Notes under the pieces: model-generated | What the model was told of the DNA's origin: nothing | Database searches by the model: none | The model's input: only the letters and a program-made list of their open reading frames with translations | Shown here: positions 14,981 to 25,580 of the stretch, piece by piece | Numbering within the stretch: the stretch's first letter is position 1 | How the letters are laid out: the number at the start of each line of letters is the position of its first letter | Made by a program: the position numbers and the translations under genes | NCBI RefSeq assembly: GCF_021044885.1 | Contig: NZ_JAJNOD010000004.1 | Coordinates: 124,001-188,000, forward strand | Source: Microbacterium nymphoidis | GTDB lineage: Bacteria; Actinomycetota; Actinomycetes; Actinomycetales; Microbacteriaceae | DNA length: 64,000 bases | Direction: 5' to 3'

Positions 14981-15013
14981 TTGAAACTTGAGTGAAGGCA
15001 ACTCAAGTTTCAA
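14981..15013. promoter_or_regulatory. HAIR heat-shock operator (HspR site) of the ClpC-like gene
   Basis: CTTGAGT (14987-14993), seven bases, ACTCAAG (15001-15007) is the exact HspR-associated inverted repeat consensus. The symmetry extends to 13-bp arms, TTGAAACTTGAGT and ACTCAAGTTTCAA. It lies 13 bases before the GTG start. HspR with DnaK represses genes with this site until heat or misfolded protein appears. Confidence 0.92.
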
Positions 15014-15025
15014 CCTGGAGGTATC

Positions 15026-17551
<2,526 letters not shown>

Positions 17552-17555
17552 CCGC

Positions 17556-17595
17556 GACGACGAAGGACCGGACGTGTGTCCGGTCCTTCGTCGTC
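17556..17595 (+). terminator. 18-bp hairpin terminator after the ClpC-like gene
   Basis: GACGACGAAGGACCGGAC (17556-17573), loop GTGT, and the exact complement (17578-17595) form an 18-bp stem five bases after the stop codon. There is no long U-tract. Confidence 0.8.
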
Positions 17596-17684
17596 TCCGG
17601 CGCCCCCTCCGGGACTTCGTGCGTCGCGCACGTTGCGTTACGCTCGCCGGGTCCGGCGCACCCGAGAGGTGGAAGACTGGACGG

Positions 17685-18407
17685 GTGAGCATTCAGAGCG
17701 ACGAGTACGCCCAGTTCCGCCGGCAGCGCCGCGCCTATGCCACCGGCCCCACCGGTCCGCTGGCGCTCGTCGAGACCACCTGGCTGGCGCCGGGGGAGAC
17801 CGGCATCCCGGAGCCCGCCGGTTCGGAGACCACGCGGCTCACCACCCTGGAGCGCGAGGACCTCGATCACGGCGGCGTGCAGCGCGGCTACCGGATCTGG
17901 GACGACGCGGCACCCACGCGTGCGGCCTTCGAGGACATCGACGCGTACGACTTCGACGAGTCGTGGGTGCTGAACGGCCGCTTCGAGCTGGTCGCCGAGG
18001 AGCGCCTGGTGCCCTTCGAGCACATCGCGGACGGCGGGCGGCTGCGCCAGCACGGTGCCGCCGGCGACGTGGTCTTCAGCCACGAGGGCACGGAGTACCG
18101 GCTGGCCGCGTTCGACGCGGACGATGACGACTCCGTGCAGCTGGTCTTCGCGGACACGACCAACGGCGCCGAGACCTACGGCACGGGTCGTTTCCTGTGG
18201 GTGGACCTGCCCCCGCAGTGGCGTGACCTCCGCCCGGGCGAGAGCGTGCCCGTCGAGGTCGACTTCAACCGGTCGGTGATCCCGCCGTGCGGCTTCTCGA
18301 TGTGGTTCAACTGCCCGCTGCCGCCGCTGTCGAACCGTCTGCCGTTCCCGATCCGCGCTGGGGAGAAGCACGTGCGATTCGCTCCCGGCTTCGACCTCTA
18401 CGCCTGA
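17685..18407 (+). CDS. DUF1684 family protein
   Basis: A 240-residue soluble protein of the DUF1684 family. Its conserved C-terminal half shows TYGTGRFLWVDLP, VEVDFNRSVIPPCGFS and NCPLPPLSNRLPFPIRAGEK, where the N-R....PC and CPLPP.N.LP blocks are the family signature. The function is unknown. GTG 17685 is the start: AAGACT lies six bases upstream in the leaderless arrangement and the conserved sequence begins nearby. It is a single gene between a terminator and a palindromic repeat. Confidence 0.82.
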   Translation: MSIQSDEYAQFRRQRRAYATGPTGPLALVETTWLAPGETGIPEPAGSETTRLTTLEREDLDHGGVQRGYRIWDDAAPTRAAFEDIDAYDFDESWVLNGRFELVAEERLVPFEHIADGGRLRQHGAAGDVVFSHEGTEYRLAAFDADDDDSVQLVFADTTNGAETYGTGRFLWVDLPPQWRDLRPGESVPVEVDFNRSVIPPCGFSMWFNCPLPPLSNRLPFPIRAGEKHVRFAPGFDLYA

Positions 18408-18410
18408 ACA

Positions 18411-18480
18411 ACCCGTTTCATTGCGCGCAAGACGCTCGAAAAGTGGGCGAATTGGAGCCAATCGCGCGCTATGAACGGGT
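18411..18480. repeat. Palindromic intergenic repeat, copy 2
   Basis: It begins ACCCGTTTCATTGCGCGC and ends TCGCGCGCTATGAACGGGT, so the outer arms are complementary apart from one base. The inner part shows GGAGCCAAT, also present in the copy at 39589. It fills the gap between two convergent genes and probably ends both transcripts. Confidence 0.7.
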
Positions 18481-18491
18481 CGGGGGTCCGC

Positions 18492-19601
18492 TCAGCAGTC
18501 CAGCAGCTCGCGGATCATCGTTCGGTACGGTTCCGGGTCGATGCCCTGGGATTCAAGCCACTCGGGGGAGTAGTAGCGGTCGGCATAGCGTTCGCCGCCG
18601 TCGCACAGCAGGGTGAGCACACTTCCACGCTCACCCGCAGCGCGCATCTGCGCGACGATGCGCAGCGCCGCCCATAGACCGGTGCCGGTGGAACCGCCGG
18701 CCTGCCATCCGGTGCGCTGCTGCAATTCGTGGATGGCGGCGATCGATGCCGCATCGGGCACCTTCATCATCCGGTCGATCACGCCGGGCTGGAAGCTGGG
18801 CTCCATGCGACCGCGGCCGATTCCCTCGATGCGTGACGGCGTGGGGCAGTGCACCGCGGGATCATCGGTGCGCCAGCCCTCGAAGAAGCACGAGTTCTCC
18901 GGGTCGGCCACGCAGACGCGCGTACCGCGGCGGGTGTAGCGCACGTAGCGGCCGATGGTGGCGGACGTGCCGCCCGTGCCCGCCGTGGTCACCACCCACG
19001 CCGGCACCGGATGCCGCTCGGCCTTCATCTGCCGGAAGATCGAGTCGGCGACGTTGTTGTTGCCGCGCCAGTCCGTGGCCCGCTCCGCGTACGTGAACTG
19101 GTCCATGAAGTGACCCCCGGTCTCGGCGGCGAGCCGCGCGGATTCCGCGTACACCGCTCCCGGCTCGTCGACGTAGTGGATGCGTCCGCCGGCGAACTCG
19201 ATCAGCCGCGTCTTCTCCGCACTCGTCGTTCGCGGGACCACGGCGATGAAGGGGACACCGATCAGCCGCGCGAAGTACGCTTCCGACACGGCGGTGGATC
19301 CGCTGGACGCCTCGATCACCGGAAGACCGGGCCGGATCCATCCGTTGACCAGGCCATAGAGGAACAGCGAGCGCGCCAGCCGGTGCTTGAGGCTGCCCGT
19401 GGGGTGGGTGGACTCGTCCTTGAGATAGAGGTCGATGCCCCAGCTGATCGGCAGCGGGAACTTCAGCAGATGCGTGTCGGCGCTGCGCACGGCGTCGGCG
19501 TCGACGGCGCGGATGGCCTCGGTGAGCCAGGCCTCGTAGTCGGCGTCGCTGCGATCCACGTCGAGCGTGGTGTCGTCGGCGAGGATACGGGCAACGGTCA
19601 T
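18492..19601 (-). CDS. PLP-dependent cysteine desulfhydrase/synthase family protein (Cds1-like)
   Basis: A 369-residue fold-type II PLP enzyme. [12 protein letters not shown] carries the Schiff-base Lys72, [11 protein letters not shown] the asparagine-loop equivalent, and [15 protein letters not shown] the phosphate-binding glycine loop. It resembles the mycobacterial Cds1 (Rv3684) group, which releases H2S from cysteine, more than biosynthetic CysK. The reaction is an inference from this resemblance. ATG 19601 is chosen because GGAG lies seven bases upstream and the position falls just after the preceding stop. It is the second gene of a two-gene unit with the EF-Tu domain-2-like protein. 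Confidence 0.8.
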   Translation of the reverse strand: MTVARILADDTTLDVDRSDADYEAWLTEAIRAVDADAVRSADTHLLKFPLPISWGIDLYLKDESTHPTGSLKHRLARSLFLYGLVNGWIRPGLPVIEASSGSTAVSEAYFARLIGVPFIAVVPRTTSAEKTRLIEFAGGRIHYVDEPGAVYAESARLAAETGGHFMDQFTYAERATDWRGNNNVADSIFRQMKAERHPVPAWVVTTAGTGGTSATIGRYVRYTRRGTRVCVADPENSCFFEGWRTDDPAVHCPTPSRIEGIGRGRMEPSFQPGVIDRMMKVPDAASIAAIHELQQRTGWQAGGSTGTGLWAALRIVAQMRAAGERGSVLTLLCDGGERYADRYYSPEWLESQGIDPEPYRTMIRELLDC

Positions 19602-19611
19602 GACACTCCGT

Positions 19612-19986
19612 TCAGAAGGTGATGGCATCGCCGGCGGCCACCGAGACGCGCTCCACGAAGAGCACGCCCACCAGGGTGCCGGGCTCGGCTGTGGTCGAAC
19701 GGCGACCGCGCGTCTCCAGAGCCTTCACGGTCGCGGGCTCGGATCCGCCCGCCGCGTGCTGGATGGTGATCCGGTCTCCGGCGGACAGCCGCGCGAACTG
19801 GACGCGGCCGGTGGCCACCGTTCCGCGTCCGGTGATCTGGAACACGTCCTCCACCGTCAGCATCCCTCCGGTCGCCGCGGCGACGGGCGCTTTCGCAGCC
19901 GACGACGGGGCGGGAGATTCGGCGTGGAATCGCGCCAGCATCTCTTCGGGGGTTTCCAGATCCTTCTTACGTCCGAACCAGCCCAT
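19612..19986 (-). CDS. Stand-alone EF-Tu domain-2-like protein
   Basis: A 124-residue protein. Residues 1-40 start [20 protein letters not shown] and then become low-complexity. Residues about 42-124 align by eye with the beta-barrel domain 2 of translation GTPases: [18 protein letters not shown] followed by LSAGDRITI and a C-terminal [14 protein letters not shown]. No GTPase domain is present, and the N-terminus is not a remnant of EF-Tu, so this looks like a true small protein. TAGACT lies six bases before the ATG (leaderless). It is followed within 11 bases by the cysteine-desulfhydrase-like gene. The role is unknown. Confidence 0.7.
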   Translation of the reverse strand: MGWFGRKKDLETPEEMLARFHAESPAPSSAAKAPVAAATGGMLTVEDVFQITGRGTVATGRVQFARLSAGDRITIQHAAGGSEPATVKALETRGRRSTTAEPGTLVGVLFVERVSVAAGDAITF

Positions 19987-20018
19987 GCGCCCAGTCTAGG
20001 GGCGGGGCCGTGCCGCTC

Positions 20019-20900
20019 TCAGTCTCCGGCGGCGACTTCGGCCAGGATCTCCGCACCCAGCGCCGCATAGTCGGCTCGATCATCGCTCTGCGCCAGCAGG
20101 ATCGCGCCCACCGCGGCCGCCCACCCGCGAGCCCGCACCCAGAGCATGTCGTCGGGCGCCGCCAAGCGATCCTGGAAGAGCCGCCGACCCCGGGCATCGA
20201 ACAGCAGCCAGGCTGCGGCGAGATCGTACGCCGGGTCGCCGCCCGTCACATCCCCGAAATCGACGATCGCCGCCAGCCGTGATCCGGAGACGACGAGGTT
20301 TCCCGGATGAAGGTCGCCGTGGATCCACACCGCGGGTCCGGCATACGGCGGAACCGCCACCGCACGCTCCCATGCCGCCCGCGCGGCAGCGGGCGCATCG
20401 ATTGCGGCGAAGCGTGCCGCATCCGCTTCAGCGCGCTCGCTGAGCGGGATGCCGCGATACGGATTCGTGGGCGCGTCGGGACGGGAGGCAACGTGCAGCA
20501 GACGAAGCGCATCGGCGAGAGCCGAGGCCCAGGCTGCGCGCGCCGGTCGCGGGGTGTGCCACGCCGCGACTCCGCTCACCCAGGGCACCACCGACCAGGG
20601 ATGGGGGAATCGCTCGGACGGGACGCCGGCGTGGATCGGCGCGGGCACCACGACACCGCTCGGTGCAAGCCGTTCGGCGATTGCGGGAAGCACCCGCTGT
20701 TCATTGCGCAGGAGCTGGTCGGCGAGTGCCCGCCGGGGAATGCGCACCGCGCGATGCTCACCCAGGCGCCAGATGTCGTTGTCCCACCCGGAGGCGATCA
20801 GCGTGAGTGGATCATCGGCGTACCGCAGACCCGCGAAGCGCAGCACCTCACGCAGCTGTGCCGCGTCGAGACCGTACTCCGCTTCGGGAGAGCTGGCCAC
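20019..20900 (-). CDS. Aminoglycoside/choline phosphotransferase family protein (APH fold)
   Basis: A 293-residue kinase-like protein. The catalytic loop HGDLHPGNLV is near residue 195 and the metal-binding VDFGDVTGGDPAYDLA follows; the N-lobe has GWDNDIWRLGEHRAVRIPRR with the ATP-site lysine replaced by arginine in VRIPR. The APH family phosphorylates many small molecules, so antibiotic resistance cannot be assumed. It begins with GTG directly after the stop of the NYN gene, so the two are co-translated. Confidence 0.8.
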   Translation of the reverse strand: MASSPEAEYGLDAAQLREVLRFAGLRYADDPLTLIASGWDNDIWRLGEHRAVRIPRRALADQLLRNEQRVLPAIAERLAPSGVVVPAPIHAGVPSERFPHPWSVVPWVSGVAAWHTPRPARAAWASALADALRLLHVASRPDAPTNPYRGIPLSERAEADAARFAAIDAPAAARAAWERAVAVPPYAGPAVWIHGDLHPGNLVVSGSRLAAIVDFGDVTGGDPAYDLAAAWLLFDARGRRLFQDRLAAPDDMLWVRARGWAAAVGAILLAQSDDRADYAALGAEILAEVAAGD

Positions 20901-21779
20901 TCAGCCCTGACCCGAGCGGGGCTTCAGACGCACCAGCCGCTCGTGACCGGTCTCCTCCAGCTCGGCGACGGTACCGCGTGCCTTCACGAAGTCGGAGAAC
21001 GACGAGTACCCGAGCGCCTTCTCGTTGAAGGAGGGATCCATGCGCTTCATGTGCTGCTTGACCGCCGACGAGTGCAGCCAGTCGGCATCGTCCTTCTCGT
21101 GACCGGTGCGCAGCGCGCGCTCCAGCAGCTGCGTGGCGAGCACCTCCGGATCGTCCTTCTTGGTGCGTCGTGTGGGGCGCTTCGCCGCCTGTTCCGCGGG
21201 AGCGGCGGGCTCGTCGGGGAGCACGCCGGGAAGCGAGTCGTATGTGGCGAAATCGTCGCAGGCGGCGGCCAGTGACTTCGCGGTGGAGCCGGCGACGCCG
21301 ATACCCACCACGTATCGTCCGAGCCGCTTACAGCGCTGGGCGAGGGGGACGTAGTCCGAGTCACCGGCCACGATCACCACGTGGGTGAGGTCGGGGAGAC
21401 GGAACATGTCCTCCACCGTGTCGACCGCGAGCCGGATGTCGGCGCCGTTCTTCGCATACGCCGCGGCGGGAAACAGCTGCACGAGGTCGACGGCGCGAGC
21501 CACGAGTTGGTCGCGGTACTCCGCGTTCACCGGGGAGGACCAGTCGGCGTAGGCGCGTGTGAGCACCAGGGTGCCGAAGCTCGCGGCGAAGTCGATCACC
21601 GCGCCGATGTCGACCCGGGCCTCCGTGAGGCGGGCCACGATCTCCGGATCGCTCGGATCCTGGATGATGCGCTGTCGATCGCGTCCGTACGAGTTGCGTC
21701 CGTGGACGCTGTCGTACCAGCTCATGACGATGTTGTCGAAGTCGAGGTACACCGCAACGCGGCCGGAAGCGTCAGCCAT
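20901..21779 (-). CDS. NYN-domain (PIN-like) RNase with C-terminal LOTUS/OST-HTH domain
   Basis: A 292-residue protein. Its N-terminal NYN domain has AVYLDFDNIV with catalytic aspartates, an ADIRLAVDTVED segment and VIVAGDSDYVPLAQR, the set of acidic residues expected for a metal-dependent nuclease of the LabA/PIN-like group. Residues about 205-290 (LLERALRTGHEKDDADWLHS ... YSSFSDFVKARG) match the OST-HTH/LOTUS RNA-binding domain. The arrangement occurs widely in bacteria and suggests RNA cleavage or RNA binding; the target is unknown. It starts 12 bases after a Gfo/Idh gene and abuts the APH gene. Confidence 0.82.
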   Translation of the reverse strand: MADASGRVAVYLDFDNIVMSWYDSVHGRNSYGRDRQRIIQDPSDPEIVARLTEARVDIGAVIDFAASFGTLVLTRAYADWSSPVNAEYRDQLVARAVDLVQLFPAAAYAKNGADIRLAVDTVEDMFRLPDLTHVVIVAGDSDYVPLAQRCKRLGRYVVGIGVAGSTAKSLAAACDDFATYDSLPGVLPDEPAAPAEQAAKRPTRRTKKDDPEVLATQLLERALRTGHEKDDADWLHSSAVKQHMKRMDPSFNEKALGYSSFSDFVKARGTVAELEETGHERLVRLKPRSGQG

Positions 21780-21791
21780 CTGCTCAGTCTC

Positions 21792-22781
21792 TCAGTCGGT
21801 GCTCTCGCCCGGGTAGACCAGGCCGATCTGCGAACGGATCTCGTCCAGGCACGCCATGATGGCCACCGTCTCGTCGATGGTGAGGATGTCGCCGCCGAAC
21901 TCACCGGCGGCCACGAGGCGTTCGGCGGCGAGCGCCTCGAAGTACAGACCGGTGCCGTCGTAGTCGGATTCGTAACGCTCCAGCACCGTGCCGTCGTTCG
22001 CGATCACCTGGAAGGACGTTCTCGCGTACCAGACGCCGGCGATCTCGATGCGGGCCTCGGTGCCGAGGATGGTCGCGATGTTTCGTCCCTTCGTGCGCGA
22101 TGAGCTGAAGGTGGTCGCGATCTGCCCGCCCGGATAGGTGAAGATCGTCGCGAGTTCCTCATCGGCGCCCGTGTCCATCATCCGTGCCGCGGCGAGAATC
22201 CGCTCGGGCCGGCCGAACACATCCCAGGTGAACGAGATCGGGTAGATGCCGAGGTCCAGCAGCGCTCCGCCGCCGAGCTCCAGTGCGTTCAGCCGGTGGG
22301 CGGGATCCGCGGTGATCGCCTGCGTGTGATCGGCGGTGAGACTGCGCACCTCGCCGAGGGTCCCCGCGGCGAGGATCTCGCGGATGCGGATCATGTGCGG
22401 CAGATAGCGGGTCCACATCGCCTCCATCGCCAGCACCCCCTTCGCGGCAGCGGCATCGCCGATCTGCGCCGCCTCCGCGGCGTTGACCGTGAAGGCCTTC
22501 TCGATGAGGACGTGCTTGCCCGCGTCGATCATCAGCAGAGCGGGTTCGATGTGCTGCGGATGCGGGGTGGCGATGTAGACGATGTCGACGTCCGGGTCTG
22601 CGGCCAGATCGGCCCACGAGCCGTGTGCGCGGGGGATGCCGAACTCGGCGGCGAACGCGTCGGCGCGGTCCTGTGTGCGGGATGCGACGGCGACCACGTC
22701 ACGTCCGGCCACTCGCAGATCCGACACGAACGAATGAGCGATACCGCCCGTGGCCAGGATGCCCCATCGCAAAGCAGTCAT
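21792..22781 (-). CDS. Gfo/Idh/MocA family oxidoreductase
   Basis: A 329-residue NAD(P)-dependent dehydrogenase. The Rossmann start LRWGILATGGIAHSFV contains the GxxGxxA/G-type loop, and the family active-site block IEKAFTVN (EKP-like, with alanine where proline is usual) is followed by AMWTRYLPH. It resembles dimeric dihydrodiol/xylose dehydrogenases. The substrate is unknown but is likely a sugar or trans-dihydrodiol. TAGGCT sits seven bases before ATG 22781, so it is leaderless. It heads a unit with the NYN and APH genes. Confidence 0.85.
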   Translation of the reverse strand: MTALRWGILATGGIAHSFVSDLRVAGRDVVAVASRTQDRADAFAAEFGIPRAHGSWADLAADPDVDIVYIATPHPQHIEPALLMIDAGKHVLIEKAFTVNAAEAAQIGDAAAAKGVLAMEAMWTRYLPHMIRIREILAAGTLGEVRSLTADHTQAITADPAHRLNALELGGGALLDLGIYPISFTWDVFGRPERILAAARMMDTGADEELATIFTYPGGQIATTFSSSRTKGRNIATILGTEARIEIAGVWYARTSFQVIANDGTVLERYESDYDGTGLYFEALAAERLVAAGEFGGDILTIDETVAIMACLDEIRSQIGLVYPGESTD

Positions 22782-22853
22782 GAAGCCGAGCCTAGCGGGC
22801 GCAGATGCTTGCGGGGCGGTGGCCGCCTGGTGACCGTGGTGCAGGATGGAGCC

Positions 22854-23681
22854 ATGTCCGCATTGGTCTCCGCCGCAGAACTCATCACCGAACTCTCCAG
22901 CGGCCGGCCGCCGCGACTTCTCGACGTGCGCTACCAGCTGCTCAAGCCCGACGGCCGTGACGACTACCGCGCCGGGCACATCCCCGGAGCCGTCTACGTG
23001 CCCCTCGAGGAGGAACTCTCCTCCCACGGGGATCCGGCGGACGGTCGTCACCCGCAGCCCTCGCAGGAGACGCTGCAGAACGCGGCACGTCGGTGGGGCC
23101 TGAACGACGGCGACCGCGTGGTGGTCTACGACGGCGGATCCACGCTGGCCTCCGGGCGCACCTGGTGGACCCTGCGCGGCGCCGGGGTCGACATCCGCGT
23201 GCTTGACGGCGGTCTGCCCGCGTGGATCGCGGCGGGCGGCGAGCTGGCCACCGACGATGTCGTGCCGGCGCCGGGGACCATCACGCTGGGCACCCTCCCC
23301 ACGGGCATCGACATCGGCACAGCCGCCTCGTGGCCGGTGGACGGGGTGCTCGTGGATGTGCGCGCCGCCGAACGCTTCCGCGGCGACGTGGAACCGATGG
23401 ATCCCATCGCGGGGCACATCCCGGGGGCCGTCAATCTGCCCTCCGCGACCTACTTCCGCGAAGACGGCACCTTCCGCTCGCCCGCCGAGATCGCCGCAGC
23501 CTTCGATTCCGTCGGCGCCACCGCTGACGTGAAGGTGGCCACCTATTGCGGGTCCGGCATCACGGCGGCGCAGGCCGCGCTCGCCGCCGAGGTGGCGGGG
23601 CGCTCCGTCGCGGTGTTCCTGGGTTCCTGGAGCGCCTGGTCCAACACCCCCGGTCTTCCCGTCGCCACGGGCGACGCCTGA
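22854..23681 (+). CDS. Thiosulfate/3-mercaptopyruvate sulfurtransferase (double rhodanese)
   Basis: A 275-residue protein with two rhodanese domains. The first (LLDVRYQL ... GHIPGAVYV ... VVVYDGGS) lacks the cysteine. The second has VLVDVRAAERF, GHIPGAVNLP and ATYCGSGITAAQA, where the cysteine of CGSG is the persulfide-carrying residue. The CGSG loop is more like mercaptopyruvate sulfurtransferases than CRKG thiosulfate enzymes. It would transfer sulfur to cyanide or thiols. ATG 22854 has CAGGAT six bases ahead. Confidence 0.87.
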   Translation: MSALVSAAELITELSSGRPPRLLDVRYQLLKPDGRDDYRAGHIPGAVYVPLEEELSSHGDPADGRHPQPSQETLQNAARRWGLNDGDRVVVYDGGSTLASGRTWWTLRGAGVDIRVLDGGLPAWIAAGGELATDDVVPAPGTITLGTLPTGIDIGTAASWPVDGVLVDVRAAERFRGDVEPMDPIAGHIPGAVNLPSATYFREDGTFRSPAEIAAAFDSVGATADVKVATYCGSGITAAQAALAAEVAGRSVAVFLGSWSAWSNTPGLPVATGDA

Positions 23682-23700
23682 ACCGCTCGCCCTGGGCGGT

Positions 23701-23748
23701 AGAGGGAAAACGCACCTCCGGCCGGTGCCGGGGGTGCGTTTTCCCTCT
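23701..23748. terminator. 16-bp hairpin between convergent genes
   Basis: AGAGGGAAAACGCACC (23701-23716) pairs perfectly with GGTGCGTTTTCCCTCT (23733-23748). The TTTT/AAAA inside the stem gives a short U-run on either strand, so it can end both the rhodanese and the oxidoreductase transcripts. The hairpin at 50215 has a similar layout with the GAAAACGC core. Confidence 0.75.
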
Positions 23749-23762
23749 GCCAGCGCGGGCGA

Positions 23763-24704
23763 TCAGGCAATGACGACGACCTTGCCGTCGGTACCCGCAT
23801 CCACTGTGGCCTGAGCCCGGCCGGCCTCCGCGAGCGGGAAGCTCTCACCGAGTTCCACCTGGAACGCTCCGGCTGCGAGGAGGGAGAGGGTCAGGGGCAG
23901 CGCCTCACGACGCCACGCCTCCTCCTGCGCCGTCAGCGGAGCGGGGCCGCCGCCGCGGAACGACCGGATGCCCCAGCCGGCGGCGTCCGCGCCGCGCACC
24001 AGGGTGGCCGCGCGCGAGCGATCGTGCACGAGAGCGATCGACGCCTCGTTCGCCTCGTCGGTGCCGGCCGCGTCGATGGCGACGCTCACACCGTCCGGAG
24101 CGATCGCGCGTACGCGCTCGATGAGCCCGGGCCCATAGTCCACCTGGGTGGCGCCGAGCGTGCGAACCACGCCGGCGCGGCGCTCGCTGGAGGTGGCGAT
24201 CACCGTCGCACCGAGCAGACGTGCGTACTGGATCAGGAACTGACCGACCGATCCGGAGCCTCCGTGCACGAGTACGGTGTCGTTCGCGCTGACCGCGAGT
24301 GACCGGATGGTCTGATAAGCCGTTCCTGCCGGGATACCGAGTGCGGCCCCGGCCGACGCGGAGACCGTGGCGGGGCGGGGCGCGGCATCAATGGCGGCGA
24401 CGACCACGTCCGTGGCATAAGCGCCCTGGGCGTTGCCGAACGCAACTGCATCGCCCACACGGAAACCGTCGACGTCGGCACCCACCTCGGTCACGATGCC
24501 CGCCCCGTCGTGTCCCGTGCCGCGCGGCCCGGTGAACGGCGGGGAGGGACGAAGCCCCGAGCGCAGTTTTCCGTCCACGGGATTGACCCCCGCGGCCTCG
24601 ACACGGATGCGGATCTGGTCCGGGCCCGTCTCGGGGAGATCGACCTCGCGCAGGGTGAGGACTTCGGGGCCGCCGAGCTGTTCGTACTGGATCGCCTGAG
24701 TCAT
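23763..24704 (-). CDS. NADP-dependent quinone oxidoreductase / zinc-type alcohol dehydrogenase family
   Basis: A 313-residue MDR-family reductase. The GroES-like N-domain has GVNPVDGKLRSG and GHDGAGIVTEVG, and lacks the cysteine and histidine ligands of zinc alcohol dehydrogenases, so it is a quinone-oxidoreductase type. The NADP motif is VHGGSGSVGQFLIQYAR followed by ATSSERRAG. It may reduce quinones or enones. TAGGCT lies seven bases before ATG 24704, and GAGGAAC within that spacer could also act as a ribosome-binding site. Confidence 0.85.
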   Translation of the reverse strand: MTQAIQYEQLGGPEVLTLREVDLPETGPDQIRIRVEAAGVNPVDGKLRSGLRPSPPFTGPRGTGHDGAGIVTEVGADVDGFRVGDAVAFGNAQGAYATDVVVAAIDAAPRPATVSASAGAALGIPAGTAYQTIRSLAVSANDTVLVHGGSGSVGQFLIQYARLLGATVIATSSERRAGVVRTLGATQVDYGPGLIERVRAIAPDGVSVAIDAAGTDEANEASIALVHDRSRAATLVRGADAAGWGIRSFRGGGPAPLTAQEEAWRREALPLTLSLLAAGAFQVELGESFPLAEAGRAQATVDAGTDGKVVVIA

Positions 24705-24793
24705 GTTCCTCAGCCTAGGCACGCCGCCCGCGCGCTGGGGCCGACCGCGTACCGGTGATCGTCACCCGGCGAAACACCCCGGCGAGGACGGCG

Positions 24794-25555
24794 TCAGCGG
24801 ACGGACCGGGAGCGGAGGGTGGTGAGCTCCAGCGTCCGGACGGGGGCGGCCCCCGCGGCCAGGGCATCGTGGAGGGACCGCACCCGGATGCCGCGCTCGT
24901 CGCAGCGTCGCAGGAAGTCGCGGGTCAACGCGGCGCGATCGCTGACCGGGGGCGGCGGATCCGTCACGCCGTCGCGCTCGTCGGCGATGCCGTCATGGGC
25001 CAGCACGATGCGACCCGCTGCGGCGGCACGGTCGGCCGCCGCAGTGCGACGCGCGACATCGACCGCCGCGGAATCGTGCAGTGTCCCTGACCAGAGCACG
25101 GGGACCAGACCGCTCCGCCGCGCCGCCCGCCAGCTGGTGGGGGACTGGGCGCCGTACGGCGGGCGATACCAGCGCGCCGCGGTGCCGGTCACGTCTTCGA
25201 GTTCGATGCGTGCCCGGGCCAGCCGGGACGCGGCATCGGCCGCGGAGAAGGTGGTCAGGGCGCGGTGGTCCGCACCGTGCAGGGCGATCTCGTGACCCGC
25301 CGTGAGCACGGACCGCACCAGGTCCGGGTACTGGCGCACCCGCGTGAGCAACACGAAGAACGTGGCGGTGGCGTCGTGCTCGGCGAGGAGATCGAGCACC
25401 CGCGGGGTCTGGTCGGGGTCGGGACCGTCGTCGAAGGTGAGCACGACCGACGGCGAGGTGGTCGCCGTGATCGATCCGAGGAGCGAGCCGCCGTGACGCC
25501 GGATGAGTCCCAGGACCCGGGCGCGCGGAGAACGGGCGGAACGTGCGGAGGGCAT
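24794..25555 (-). CDS. Polysaccharide deacetylase family protein (NodB domain)
   Basis: A 253-residue carbohydrate esterase 4-like protein. The motifs are LTFDDGPDPD (catalytic Asp and metal Asp), LHGADHRAL (H-x3-H metal ligands), and RPPYGAQ. Such enzymes remove acetyl groups from peptidoglycan, chitin oligomers or wall polysaccharide. There is no clear signal peptide, only a basic N-terminus with LGLIRRHGGS. TACGCT six bases before ATG 25555 supports that start over longer in-frame alternatives. It ends close to a convergent gap and follows the BCCT gene by 25 bases. Confidence 0.83.
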   Translation of the reverse strand: MPSARSARSPRARVLGLIRRHGGSLLGSITATTSPSVVLTFDDGPDPDQTPRVLDLLAEHDATATFFVLLTRVRQYPDLVRSVLTAGHEIALHGADHRALTTFSAADAASRLARARIELEDVTGTAARWYRPPYGAQSPTSWRAARRSGLVPVLWSGTLHDSAAVDVARRTAAADRAAAAGRIVLAHDGIADERDGVTDPPPPVSDRAALTRDFLRRCDERGIRVRSLHDALAAGAAPVRTLELTTLRSRSVR

Positions 25556-25580
25556 CCGCACAGCGTAGGCGAATGAGAGA

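Noticed and set aside
19612..19986. A broken EF-Tu pseudogene
   Set aside because: The N-terminus is unrelated to EF-Tu, the frame is intact, and the gene has its own promoter and a downstream partner.
20019..20900. Aminoglycoside resistance gene
   Set aside because: The APH fold is used for many small-molecule kinases. Nothing specific to drug resistance is visible.
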